A stretch of 64,000 bases of DNA from Symsagittifera roscoffensis (taxonomy: Eukaryota > Xenacoelomorpha > Acoela > Convolutidae). How positions within the stretch are numbered: the stretch's first letter is position 1; each line of letters starts with the position of its first letter. This document shows positions 48,191 to 59,847 of the stretch, in pieces. The stretch covers positions 24,060 through 88,059 of the forward strand of contig NW_026971130.1 of assembly GCF_963678635.1 (NCBI RefSeq), read 5' to 3'. The notes under the pieces are model-generated. The model did not search any database. It had not been told where the DNA came from and saw only the letters and a program-made list of their open reading frames with translations. The position numbers and the translations under genes are program-made.

Positions 48191-48451
48191 TCAGTCAAAA
48201 CTAACCCGTGCCGATTTGTCTGATTGTTCAAATAACATCACTAATTCATCAAAAGCATCAATCCTCCCGGTCAGATGCTCAAATAAAAATTCAAATGCGA
48301 AATGGCATTTTGACCATTCTGGTCGAATGTCACATACTCCCCGGACAGCCCGGTCAATGTCCTCATTGAGTCTCGTAGCCCTCATCAGAATGGTGCAGTG
48401 CCATCGAACAGAATTAGAATTTACAAAATCCATGAAATGACTTTTATCCAC
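48191..48451 (-). pseudogene. C-terminal ORF of gypsy element 2
   Basis: 86 codons ending at 48191: VRWHCTILMRATRLNEDIDR, DIRPEWSKCHFAFEFLFEHL and DAFDELVMLFEQSDK. It is helical and has no known domain. It lies downstream of the SGNH-like ORF with decayed sequence between (48450-49110) and is probably the end of the same polyprotein. Confidence 0.45.
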
Positions 48452-49109
48452 GTCTTATCGACTCACCGCAGAATATAAATAGCATGATAGTACACTATTA
48501 TAGCCCTCCAAATTCTTTCACTAATATGCACTTTCGAGGATATAACTTAGGATAAAACATTTTTTTTAGACTTCCAACATCTATGTCCCGATTTAAAACT
48601 TTTTCTCCTAGATTTAAAAGGTGTTGGGTTGCAGGACGGTCCTGCCAAGCAACAAACTAAAATTTTGCAAATATGCTTCTTCCCTTCGGAAATTTAGTTG
48701 TGACTGGTCCTGAATATTAAAATTTAGGAACTCGGTGGCTAGAAGGAACAATGAAATAATCTCCCTCTTCAAGAGGTTACCCAAACCTTTCATGCCACCA
48801 CAAAGTGATCAGTCGTTTTAGTTATTAAAAACAATCATGCAGGCTGGAATATATTAATATACTCTCCACTCAAGCCTCTCTAAATAAATAGTAAATGTCT
48901 ATAAAGCCACTAACTAAAATCATAATGCAAAATCATAAATGCAACAAACACTTTAATCTTAAAAACGCAACAAAATGTTTTATTTTCAGTTTCAATTGCA
49001 AACGTAGTTGCTTTGTTTCTTATTTGAGTTTTTGTCACACACAACAAAATTCTGAGTTTTAACATCTTGCAAAAGTCTTGCATTTACTGGACCCATTGTA
49101 TTGTTTGAG

Positions 49110-50322
49110 GGCACTCCCTCTAAGTCGCAAATCTCCGGGCGGTCGTGGAGCTGAAGTTTATGCCAGCTGCTATCAACCAGTCCACTCCTGTTTTTGAATA
49201 CAATCCGTTGACGAATAATCTCGCTCCATTCAACATCCTCATGGCATCTGCTGCCAATCTAATCGTCTGAAGGTTCAAATTCATTAGGTCGTGTTTGTAT
49301 TTATGCCAGGGGGAAGGTATGGGCATCGACCACATCAAAGAGCTCCTGTCTGGACATCGCTCTTCTCGGCTGGTACTCGTTGTCTCTGATCTTGTCTCTG
49401 ATTTCGAGGTGCTGGTCGTCTCCGCGGTCGGATTTACAGGTCCTAATCTTCGTCTTGGATGGATGGTTTTTCTTATTGGCGCTTCCCCCAATCAATCTTG
49501 TACATATGTCCTTTGCCCTGGCTCGCTAGAGCTTTGCGGCCTGTTGGTCACGGCTGGGGCAGTTCCCAGACTTGTTTCTAGGTTCGGGGGCACCAAAAAT
49601 GAAACGGCCGACTCATTCGTGGTTTCTTTCTTCTTTAGTACTCTCGTGTCAAAGAGCTAGACTTCCATTTCATCCAGTCGCTCCTGGAAGACTCGGTTCA
49701 ACCAGGCTTGTCCTTCGATGCTATCAAAGTGTATCCCATCGGTGGTTAGTCTGACCTGATCCTTAGCTCTCAGTTCGTGTTCAATGTCCATAAGGATCAT
49801 CCGTCCAGCATTCCGACTCGCCAGATTCCTCGGTATATTGTTCCACCTGATGACTCCTTCATTATGCCTACTTCCTGTCCATGTCAACGTTTTTGTGCTC
49901 ATGGGTACGGTGCAGACGGTCAGTACCGCGCACTTGAATTTCTACCAGAGAGTAGTGAATAGGCACACCATCATCGACTCCCATCGTGCCTCTTCCTGGT
50001 CTGAGCCTTTAGATACATTGTTCGTCCCTATTAGGATCATTATGTTAGGGATCCTCCCTGGGTTCATCAGCTCTACCATCCGAAAAAGCTAGGCTATCGT
50101 TGCCCCTCCAAAAGCTATCGCCGTAGTGATCCAGGAGGTCCTCAATTTCTGGAGTACTCTCACCAAGCAGTCACCCAGTATCAGATGTGATGTCCCAAGT
50201 GGCGGTTGCTGTAGGTTTACTGCTGGGCTCCAAGTGGATCGATTGAAGCACGCTCGCGGATCCGTGCCCGGAACTCCTGTGAAGTTATACTTCAACTGGT
50301 TGTTCTTCTGCACGTCAATCAC
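49110..50322 (-). pseudogene. SGNH/GDSL-hydrolase-like domain of gypsy element 2
   Basis: Block I reads LILGDCLVRVLQ (about 50190-50155), where the family has Gly-Asp-Ser. The block III-like motif is IGTNNVSKG (about 50030). The block V motif is TTDGIHFDS (about 49740), the Asp-x-x-His of the catalytic pair. After it come a Ser/Arg-rich tail with HPRRRLGPVNPTAETTSTS (49465) and WHKYKHDLMNLNLQTIRLAA. Frames: 50322-50089, 49902-49657 and 49491-49120, with stops at Gln-type codons between them. SGNH enzymes hydrolyse esters or acyl groups; the role in a retroelement is unknown. The Ser-to-Cys change and stops make this copy inactive or doubtful. Confidence 0.6.
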
Positions 50323-51231
50323 TCAGGACACTTTCTTCGTCGGCATCTCTCGAATCTTCCTGTCTGGGAATTTGGAGCGCTTTACTGGTAACGTTGTGTC
50401 ACCAGCTCCCATTCTCGCTATCGTCTCTTGGGAGAGCTGTACTTTGCCCGTATCATCTATTGTTCCATAGGGTGCAGTCACCCCGGAACCTGACACATTC
50501 CTATTAGCGACCAAACGTCCAGCTGTCTCTATCAATTTTCTCACTGTTTGCTCCACGACTGGGTCACCTAGGGTGTCACTCGGGTCCAGGACTGTCACTC
50601 GAACAGTTTTAGCTGGCAGTCGCGTCTCTGTCGTTTGTTTCAACTCGCGAGGCGTCAAAAATTCCATCCGAGAATGCCCACGAGGAATATTCATTTTAGG
50701 TATCACTCTTTATACGGCTGTCGTCAATGCCAGCCTCATGCGCTCTATTTCTTTACCCTTTTTCTTGTTGCAATCTTCAAACAGTCTCTTCCATATGTAT
50801 ATGTCTTCTTCCGTACTGAGCATGGTTTTGGTCATTTCGTCCAGCTCCCTCCTGGTCTTCTCCTGTTCTTCTATCGTTCCGTTAAGATCTTGCTTGGTTT
50901 CGTTCGTGTGAACCTCTTCTTCTACTATCGCCCTCTTTGGTGGCCCAGCTGCTCTCAGTTGTGAACTAGACGAAGCAGCCTCGCTGTTCATCTCCTGAAG
51001 CATCCTTCTCAGACCTGGCTTGGTTGGCAGAGGCATCTCGCTTGGATGGCAGAGGCGGTCCCCAAGGTTATCATGCCTCAAGATGTTTATTAGGGCGGCC
51101 AGCAACATGACTACCTCTGGGTCCTCCAGAGCGAAGTCTCGATCCATCAGCCGAAGATGGATGGCATCTATCAACGGTCCTACGTACGCCTCTGCCAGGT
51201 CCATATATTCGTTCAAATCGAAGTTGTCCAT
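50323..51231 (-). pseudogene. N-terminal part of the accessory ORF of gypsy element 2
   Basis: It starts at 51231 (MDNFDLNEYMDLAEAYVGPL). Helical, then a charged coiled-coil-like segment (EEVHTNETKQDLNGTIEEQE, ELDEMTKTMLSTEEDIYIW) to 50710. A further open frame follows at 50706-50323 (MIPKMNIPRGHSRMEF, TVRKLIETAGRLVANRN). It leads directly into the SGNH-like domain, so the whole is likely one protein of about 900-1000 residues. A 230 bp AT-rich gap (51232-51460) separates it from pol, as expected for a separate ORF. Confidence 0.55.
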
Positions 51232-51460
51232 CTTCTTTTAGATTCGATTGTTATTATCAGTTTGATCAATTGAAATCAGGTGAATAACTAAACAATCAAT
51301 CAAGATCTAGAAAAGAGGTCACTAATATCAAATTTGTCAGCTTTACTCTAATTTTATATTAAAATCTATTTAAAACATTCAGATAAAAAATTTTCGATCT
51401 TAAAATTTATTAAAATCAGTTTTTTGCTGAAATTTTGGAATTCGACCTAAGAATGGACAG

Positions 51461-52320
51461 TCAAATCTTTGAATATATTCCCAAGATTGTCATTCGGTTA
51501 TTCATTGTCACTAATCCCTTCCTACCCATGGTCTTGACAGCATAACCCACAAAATAATATAACACACATATCACACACAACACACGTTTAGTATGATAAA
51601 AGATCACGTGTATCAGTGCATACAGCTCCCGTGGATGCAGTCGTCCTCGGTTCGGCTCGTATACTGGAACCGAGAGTTTCTTCAACTCCCTCTCCACAAG
51701 GAAGTGTCTCAATCTCTCAGGCTAGGTTTTCGGGGTCCGCGTGCCGCTTCTCCGTCGCCCTCGCCACCAAGAAGCATAAGTACTTTCCCGGTATCTGTGA
51801 CGCCGCCGGAGGCAAGGCTGCTACGCCTCCTATTCCTGGTCTTTGCTTCCAAAGGAATTCTATCTTTTTATATTCTCTCTTAAAATCCGCTGCTAAAGCT
51901 GTCTTAAAATTCATGTCTGCTGTGATCGCTATCGCACATGTTCTATTTGTGAGTATAAAATCGCCATCTGACAATAGTATGCTACTTGAGTTTTCATTTG
52001 GCAAGTTAAAATATGAGTAAAATATTCTCCCAATGTCCGGTTTCTTAGGGTCCTCGCCTATTTCTGCTTCTAGATCACCTATCTCTCTTGCTATCCTTAA
52101 TTCTTTTATTAATAAATTTTCAGTGTGGGCAAGTTCTACCCCCACTCCCCGGACAAAAATATCCATCGACGTCCCCGTCGATCCCATACAGGAAAATAAA
52201 TCGAGGTTGGATGCAGGAATGAGAAATTGCCCTTCCTGGGTAGCCCAGGAAGGATCATCCTTTTCGTTTTTTTTTTGTATTTCATGCTCTCACGATCTAC
52301 ATCTTGAATCGTGACACTGG
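51461..52320 (-). pseudogene. Macro-domain-like module at the pol C-terminus of gypsy element 2
   Basis: The frame 52187-51717 is open upstream to about 52320. From residue 74: GDFILTNRTCAIAITADMNF then KTALAADFKREYKKIEFLWK, AALPPAASQIPGKYLCFLVA, HADPENLA. After a frame change, 51712-51575: MRHFLVERELKKLSVPVYEP, then NRGRLHPRELYALIHVIF. The order (strand, MxxxxAxxFKxxF loop, basic loop, YxxxLV strand, HxxxENL helix, LSxP strand, GRL-helix) matches the macro domain of the OARD1/TARG1 (ADP-ribosyl-acceptor hydrolase) type. The Asp of the usual G-x-D-x-L motif is not present. The role, ADP-ribose binding or removal, is inference. Confidence 0.5.
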
Positions 52321-52473
52321 TCTCCATTGGGTCCGAAGTCATTTGGTTCAGCAATTCCAAGACACGCAGATTCGTCAAGTCTTGTTCATATGATTGCTGT
52401 TTCTGGTCGTCGAATTCTACTTCGGGCTTGACTGGTCATCGATCCACTCCTCGTCGTGGTATCTCCGTAAGGA

Positions 52474-53788
52474 TTATATTTCGTCGTGAGTCTTAAGCGT
52501 AAACGGAAAATCTGGTTCTATATTCTTGGGGACCTCCATTTGTTCGGGGTCTTGCCAGTCCTCTTCTGTGTAGGGTAAGGTTTCTTCATCTGCCTCAATC
52601 ACCTCGTTGCGATCCAAATCCAGTGGTGGACTTGATCCTTCCTCTACGACCTCATTTCCATCGTTCTTTCCCCTGGTGCCTTTCTCATTGACCTCACAGG
52701 CAGGGTCCACCATCAGATAATCCCCCTCTTCCTTGTCTGCAGGTATACACCAGTATTGCGTCGATGTGTTGTGTGGCTTAATGTTTTCGTAGTGAGCGTC
52801 TCGGCCGGTACTCAGTCTATAAAAACGTCCCTCCTGGTGCACTTCCGTAATCATGAAGGGTCCCCTCCACTTTTTTCTGAGCTTTTTCGTTCCTTTCATT
52901 GGTATAACGTTTTGAAATACCCATACGTAGTCTCCCACCGAGTAAGTTTTGCATTAGCTGATTTTTTATCGAAATTTTTCCTTTGCCTTGATGAGTGTTC
53001 CGTCTACACAAGTCGTTTAGTTCTTGTTGGCGTCTAATCACATCCCTTACATACACTTGTGGTGATTTTTTCTTCCCCTCATACTCTGGGTAAAAGAAAG
53101 TCAAGGGCAAAGACTTCTCGTGTCCGGTTAACTTCATGTGTGGACTAACTCCGGTGGTGGAGTGTTGCGGGCTGTTGTAAGCTCCCATCACCTGTAGAAG
53201 GTATCTGTCCCAATCGGTCATGTACCTGGAACAATATACCCTCAGCATCGACAGTAACGTTCGATTTTGCCTTTGCACTAAGCCATTCGTCTGGGGATGG
53301 TATGTCGTGGAGTGAGCTTGAGCCACCTGTGAACGTCTCATGAGCTCTTTCGTAAGCTCTCCCACGAAAGCTGTTCCGTTATCCGATTGAAACGTCATCG
53401 GACAACCATGTCTCGCTATCCACGTATTGATTAGGTGATTGCACGTCTTTTCTGCTGATGCAGTTATGCTGGGCACGGCCTCTGCATACTTCGTGAAGTG
53501 GTCTATCATGACCAAGGATTGATTATAACCACTGTCTGTCATACATATTTTCTGGTGGTCAATCTGTACCACATCGTTGAATTCAGCTGACTAGATCGAC
53601 TGCAAGGGAACTCGCAATTTCCTTGGATGCTTGAATTGTTGGCATGACAGACACGCTGTTACCCACTTCTCGCTTGCCTTTTTCATTCCGGGCCACTCAA
53701 AGCGCTTCAGTATCCTCTGGTATACTTTGTCGATTCCCTGATGGCCCATCTGATCATGCAACCTGAATAAAGTTCTGTCTGATAGCAT
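52474..53788 (-). pseudogene. Integrase of gypsy element 2
   Basis: The HHCC zinc finger lies in 53788-53591 (LHDQMGHQGIDKVYQR, ACLSCQQFKHP). Core frame from 53572: VQIDHQKICMTDSG (first Asp), FQSDNGTAFVG (second Asp), and exactly 35 residues later NGLVQRQNRTL, with Gln where the family has Glu. LTGHEKSLPLTFFYPEYEG follows. The C-terminal SH3-like domain is at 52938-52474 (GDYVWVFQNVIPMKGTKKL, WRGPFMITEVHQEGRFY), then an acidic tail. The catalytic Glu loss, an in-frame stop between finger and core, and a frame change near 52940 indicate an inactive copy. Confidence 0.85.
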
Positions 53789-55385
53789 TGCGGCAACACT
53801 ATCCCGTTTTATGTGTACAGGACTTTATCTTCTTCTCATCTCTTGTAATCCACGATATCGTCCTTGTTCAGATATAACCTTCCCTCTTTCTGCATAAAGT
53901 AGTGTCTCAGAATACGGTAACTGTCTTCCTCCAGGTCACCTTTGTCTGGTGTTCCATTTTCGATCCACCTTTTCAAGTAACTAGTCATGCGGTCATTTCT
54001 TTGTGCTCTTAGTAGGTTCGAGAGTCTGTATCCCGCCTTCAAGTACGTCTTCATGGCCCTTAAATGATAATTCACTTCATCTGGCTGATGCGTGTCATCT
54101 TCCATCTTCACGCACCAATTTTTCGCCATTAGCTCTGTCTCTTGTCTGAAGGGTTAAAGATCAGTCCTGATCACTACTTTCTGCGGCAACAAACTCATCG
54201 ATCTTTTCGATACCGCTATTGCTTCTAGATCATCCGCTGCGTTGGCAAAGACTGTATCGCTATGTAGCAGGTAGCGATCACTGTCAGGGTCTTGATGTAA
54301 CTCTATGTCCAGGTCTCTTGCTCGAGTCTCCACTAGCAACGTGTGGATCGCTAGCTCTGAAAACTCCGATCCTGTGCTCGAATTCTTGTCTGTGCAAGTG
54401 TCAATTCCTGAATTCCTCGAGTTGTCATCAACGGAAGAATCTGTCACTGAGCATCTTCTTCTTCGGGATCAGATTTAAGCACTCTGCTCATCCCTATGAA
54501 CTCCTCGATCAAAATTTTATTCTCCAGATCTTGTTCCTCACATTGAACATTCTCTTCCACACCTGACTCCCCGGACAGTTTTTCTTGTCCCGTGTCTTAT
54601 TGATAATTTCGCCTGTCTTCATCAACAACCTTCTCCCCGGACAATTTTTCTTGCCCTACGTTTTGTTCAACATCTTCGCCCCACTGATCTTGATCCTCAA
54701 AGGTGACGGCTTTCTTTTGTGTCCCTTTCACCTGCTCTTTCAGTTTATATGATGTGCTTGTCAAGACGTTTTGAGGTATCGAGGACACTAGTTGCTGAAC
54801 TATAGTCCTACAATCTCTTTCATTTTCTTTGTGTTGACGTCTTGATGGCCTTATCTTTACTTTCTCACTGACTGTTAGCGATGCTATGGCTGCTGCCCAC
54901 TCGGGTTCATCTCTTTTCTCTCTCCAATAATTCGCCCAGCACCTGCATCACTTGCGGAGTGACCTGCACCGTTTTGTCCAAAAGGAGAGACTGTTTATGT
55001 TCATACGAGAGAGTTCCTGTTGGCCCAGTTTCGAACCTAGCAACAGATCCAAAGGTACGGGGTCCTTCTTTGATAAGATCTTTAGTTCCGCTGCTTTCTC
55101 CACCGGTATTTTGGGGTGTCCCGGAATCGGATGTCCAGATTTGTCCAACCATCTCGTCAAGGGAAGCACCTCATAGGTTTCTTAGTTCAGAAACGAAAAC
55201 CCTTCCTTAATTTCCGCCTGATTGGCTTTTTTCTGTTCTAGTCTTTCATATAACTCAGTTTTCTTGCTGAGGCTGTCAGCATCCTAGTGTTTGTCACGCA
55301 TCCTGTGCTCAATTATCATGTAGTAGCCATCTAATCTGACTATCCACCGATCAATATAGCTCTGATTCATCGAGTACATCTTCAA
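53789..55385 (-). pseudogene. RNase H tail and RT-integrase linker of gypsy element 2
   Basis: Frames 55169-54948, 54788-54597, 54447-54154 and 54129-53836, separated by stops and shifts. The first carries the end of RNase H and a tether (LTRWLDKSGHPIPGHPKIPV). The middle is acidic and Ser-rich (SLTVSEKVKIRPSRRQ near 54870). The last (CVKMEDDTHQPDEVNYHLRA, KEGRLYLNKDDIVDYKR) leads into the integrase zinc finger. No separate enzyme is recognised. Confidence 0.6.
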
Positions 55386-56420
55386 CTAGGACAACGCTCT
55401 ATTGTCCACGCGTAAATTAAGCGGAGCGCTCTTTAAGTATGCACGGTACTTTTTCACGAATGTTACCACTGCAAATATTTCTGTCTTTGGTGCACCATAC
55501 TTCATTTCAGTGTCATTTAACACCGTAATGCCATATGCAATGGGACGGAGAACTGTTCTTCCATTCCATTCCTGCTCCTGATGCAATATTCTTGAGATGG
55601 CTACTACTGATGCGTCTGTGTCAAGAACATACATGCCCTTCTCTGAAGGCGTGCATAGCCTTGGAGCTTTGCATAGTTCCCGCTTTTTGTTCTCGAAGGC
55701 AGCTTCATTCCATTCGAACTTTTTCCCTTTGTTTCTGCATGGGATACACCTTGTCTGCACTTTTATGAACTTACGGTAATAATTGACAAATCCTAGGAAG
55801 CTCATTAAATGTGTGTCCGTTCTATGAGCCTTCCTTGTCAACACAACTTCTACTGCATCCGGATCCGGCCTCACGCCATGCCTGTCCACCATTCTTTCTA
55901 GATACTTGATTGAATCCCTGAGGTTTTCACATTTGGATGTTTTGCATTTCAAGCCGGCTCTTTTCATGCAGCCAAAAACTTCACCGAGTCGATCAATGTG
56001 GTCTTCCAGGGTGGGTGTTGCTATGACCACGTCATCCACGTAACAGATCACAAGGTTCCCGTACTTCTTCGTCATTCTTGTCAAAGCCGGAGCCATCAGC
56101 CTTTGAAAAGTTGCCGTGGCGTTGCACGAGCCGAAGGGCATCCTCTTCCACTGGCACAACCTCAACTCACATGCGAATCCGGTTTTTTCTCTGTCCTTCT
56201 TCCGCGGAGGGACCTACCAGACGGCAGAAACCAAGTCCAGTGTGAGGAAGAACTTCGCGTCACCAAGTTTCGAGAGGCTCTCGTTTTTTCGCGGTACCGA
56301 GTACGCATCTTTTATTGTCACTACGTTCAAGTGAAGAAAGTCCCAACAGAACCTAAGCTGCCCCCTTCTTCTTGGCCATGACTACCCCGCATGCCCAAGG
56401 CAATTTTGAGGGCTCTATCA
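55386..56420 (-). pseudogene. Reverse transcriptase and RNase H of gypsy element 2
   Basis: The fingers start near 56480-56370 (ESEACRAEIEMLLKYDMIEP, then WACGVVMAKKK). The first palm Asp is in TLDLVSAVW (about 56240), followed by a stop. The main frame 56165-55386 has CQWKRMPFGSCNATATFQRL, the active-site box CYVDDVVIATP (56050-56020) and SFLGFVNYYRKFIK. RNase H shows VLDTDASVVAIS (first Asp), KYGAPKTEIFAV (Glu) and LRVDNRALS (Asp), then a stop at 55386. The catalytic residues are present although the frame is broken. Confidence 0.85.
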
Positions 56421-56566
56421 TGTCGTATTTGAGCAACATTTCTATTTCCGCTCGGCACGCTTCCGATTCATGAGGCGTCATTCGCCCTGCGCCTTCCCTA
56501 GGAGGAATGGCACCGTCCTCGAATTCTGTTTCGTGTTCGACAAAGTGGCAGCAGCCGATGTCCGCC

Positions 56567-57743
56567 TTATGTTTTGAAAATACGTCCGCATTCCGATTTA
56601 AAAACCGCCCTCATTGGTTCAAAATCTCCCTCACCTATTTTGCCTCTCAATTGTTCTATCTCTTTGCCTCTCAAGTGTTTGTCGGTTTCTAGTTCATATG
56701 ACGAGGGGCGTTCCGGAAAATTCGAGCAGCTCGACAAGCCGTCATCCGTCTCGGATTTCATTGAAAACAGTTTATTAATAGATTTAAATTCTTCAATTTT
56801 CTTTAAAATTTTATCTTTTTCAGCATGATTCGGGCAGTCTTTCACTCTATGTCTCTTCAAGTTTTGTGTCTCCTCATAGTTGGTTTTCATCGGCAAAGCG
56901 TAACCAAGTTTTTTTCCACGCTGGGTCATAACCGTGGTGCCCAGTGTGTTCAACAACACACTGGCACACAGCCCGTTTCGTGTTATGGAAAAGCTCCGGC
57001 CTAAAATCACCGAGCTTTGACTATTTGGGTTGGGTACCAAACAAACATGTTTACTATCAGTTAACCAATTTAAATTTCTCATTCTATAAATTGCTAATAC
57101 AGCTTGTCCCGGCTGTTTCACCTTTCTATCTAAAAAGATTGGTACTTTGTTTTCATCTGTTATTATTCTCTTAATTGGTTTCCATACTTCTGGTCCGGGT
57201 TTGTAACCCTCATTTTTGACCGTTGTTCAAGTCAATCATCACATCGAAGTTCCTGACAAAATCACGGCCCAGGATGAATTGGTCTGAGTCGTCTAAATTC
57301 TCAAACACCAGGAAGCTCATCCAAAGATTGCGTCCTCCCATGTGAAGGACCGTCATTGGTGTCCTTCCGGCTACGTAGATTGCTCCGCGGTTGGCGGCCG
57401 CCAATCTGACTTTTGTTGGAATTAGATCTTTCCTCGTGAAGCCCATTCTTTCCCATGTTTTTATTGGCATTACGCTTACCACTGCTCTTGTATCCAGTAG
57501 TCATGTTAGTCCAACTTTCTTCCCATTGGTATCTGGCAGATGTGCAGTCACCTCTGCTTCATACACTATGTGTACTGCATCTTGCTCAATCATGGCGTCA
57601 TGGCCGATTCTACGGACCTTTTTTTCTTCCTGACCCAAATAGATTTGTCCCATTTGGTCACTATCTGTTGTGACGTAGGTCCTAGTGTAGATACTTATCC
57701 CGTAAACGCTCAACATCACTTGATACGGTCCATAGACTTCCAC
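56567..57743 (-). pseudogene. Aspartic protease and connector of gypsy element 2
   Basis: The protease core starts near 57510. The catalytic triplet is Asp-Thr-Arg (LLDTRAVVSVMPIKTWE), where the family has Asp-Thr-Gly, and a stop precedes it. QFILGRDFVRNFDVMIDLNN (57275-57225) is the conserved end of the fold. A connector follows at 57121-56567 (VILGRSFSITRNGLCASVLL, then a Glu/Lys-rich segment) leading to RT. The Arg in the active-site loop should abolish dimer catalysis. Confidence 0.7.
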
Positions 57744-59043
57744 GTAGCGCCGATGGAGTTTCTTCGTTCGAGGCCACCCATTGTCAGCAACGCTCGTACA
57801 GCCCTCGTCTCAGTGCGTGGCTCTGCCTGCCTCAGATAATCAGCATATGTGTCTAATGCATCATAGTGAAGTCTGAGGGTTGACTTAGGTTCCTGATCAC
57901 CTGATGTCCCGCAACTGAAATTATTGACTGTGTTCTGCTTCCTTTTGGCACCATTCCGAACGAACGTCTGCCCAGAGATCATGTTTTGTTTCATGCCCAG
58001 ACTGCTTAGTGCTTTCGTTTCTTCAATTTCTGTTGCCTCGAAGGCGTTGAGCCTTTCCTGTATTTTCTCTTTCTCTAGTTCGAGCTTCACCTTTTTTTTG
58101 ATCTCCTTCGTCACCAACTCCTGCTGGATTCTGTTTAGAGCATCCTTCGCGGCTGCCCTATAGTCGATCTTGAAATCATCCGCAGCAGTCACCGGTTCCG
58201 GTTCACGTATCTCTTCCGTTACCGCCTGCATCTTCTTCGTTGCCAGCTCTTGCGGTTTTACTTTTCTGCGTGCCTCTGATTCACTCAGCAGGCGAGCCTT
58301 GCTGGCTTTCACACCCGATAAAGTTTCCTCATGCCTTGGATGCTTGATTTCAGCCACAGCATCCCAGAATTGTGGACAATCCGGTTTAGAATGAGCTTCC
58401 AAGTTACAAAAGAAACACCTTGGGCCGATTTTCGCAATTACTCCTCTCATGAAATTTTCATGATCGACCTCTGACGCATCTTCATCCTCGAGGCTGAAGT
58501 CTACTGCTTTCATGCCCTGTTTGTAGGTTGCGCATGCTGACACATGATGGTCCATCGAACTGCAATTTGCACAAGAGAGTCTCTTGTCCATATCATCCCT
58601 TGGTTTGTACCAGTTGTTTCCTTGGTTTGCTGGTACGTTGTTAAAATTGCCATAAGTGTTCTTGTAATATCCAAATCCCGATGGAGGCTTCAGCAAAAGA
58701 TATTCTTTTGACTTGAGTCTCTAATCATCTGGTGTTGGCGCATTGGTTGAAGTGGTGTGTAATGTGTCGCGAACATTGTTCGAAACTCATCAATCTTCAA
58801 ACCATCGATGAATTTTGAGGCTACTGCCAGTTTCATCCTTTTTTTCGACTCATCTGGTCGGCTACCTCTTCTCTGCAACTCCAAATTGTCTAGAAACTTG
58901 TCTATCGTCTCGTCTTCACGTTGTCTCCGTTTCTCGAAGCGCATCATTGCTTGGTGTCCTCGCACCCCTGAGCCAAAACGATTTAACAAGATTTCAAAGA
59001 TTTTCTCAGCAGTATCCCGCTGGTATTGCTTTTTGGCCATCAC
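57716..59043 (-). pseudogene. Gag capsid and nucleocapsid of gypsy element 2
   Basis: The capsid part is in 59043-58690 (KIFEILLNRFGSGVRGHQAM, ETIDKFLDNLELQRRGS, KLAVASKFIDGLKIDEFR). It has the layout of the Retrotrans_gag capsid C-terminal domain. The nucleocapsid frame 58696-57716 has two CX2CX4HX4C knuckles, CANCSSMDHHVSAC and CFFCNLEAHSKPDC. A long Glu/Lys coiled-coil-like region follows (about 58250-58020). The CA and NC frames overlap by 7 bases in different frames. Confidence 0.8.
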
Positions 59044-59847
59044 ACAGGTTTCTTGAAAACCCTTCTGGAATTTTCACTACGTCCATTGGTTCTAGATAAC
59101 CTCGTTGGGAATGTTTCCAAAGACCTGTTCAGAGGTTCAAAGGCTGTTGCCAATGATGTAGTATCTCTTGAATGCGCCGCCTGAGTATCATTGCCCCCTG
59201 ATAAGGGCTCTGGATTTTCCCTCCTGTCCGAATCGCTGGGATGATTTCTTTTTTGATTCGCATGACTCCTGTTCCTGGAATCACATCTCCCAGTCGCAGT
59301 TGTACCTTGCGTCGGTCGTTCGTTTGAGGTCGGTCTGTTGCCAGTTGAACTTCCTCTGATGTTTGGGCCCCGTGGTCTATTGTCTCCAGTGGCATAGCTT
59401 GATGAACTGCCCCTTCCTCTAGTGGATCCATATGCCCTTCTCTTATTCGGTTGTTCATTGAAGTTGATTCTCGGCTCCCTCCCTGCTGGGTTCTCCCGAG
59501 TTCGGGTCCCCATTCTTCGATCAACTCCTCATACCTAGTAGCCGATCCAACCTATCCATGATAGCCTGAGTTCGCCTCTCCATCATCGCATCTATCTTGG
59601 TGTCAAGAGTCCCAAGAGTCTGCTCCTGTTGAATTCTCAATTTCTCCATGTCCTCTCTCAATCGTAACTCTCTCTGCGCAGCTTCCCTCATCATTCGCGA
59701 CAAGTTCCTAGCCAAGCGTTCATCCGTTCTCTCTTTCAAGCGTTTTTCGCTTCTACTAACTTCTTGTCTTTTGCGGTAGATCTCTTCCCGCAGATTTTTT
59801 CTCTCGACGTGGACTGCTCTTTCTAGTTCACTCATTCTTAAGGACAT
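59040..59847 (-). pseudogene. Gag N-terminal coiled coil and Arg/Gly-rich region of gypsy element 2
   Basis: 59847-59521 is strongly heptad-like and charged (ELERAVHVERKNLREEI, REAAQRELRLREDMEKLRI), a probable multimerisation coil. After a stop, the frame 59513-59040 is Arg/Gly/Asn/Ser-rich (RRAYGSTRGRGSSSSYAT, RPRGPNIRGSS) and probably disordered. It runs toward the capsid part. An overlapping frame (59524-59129) is a shadow. Confidence 0.55.
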
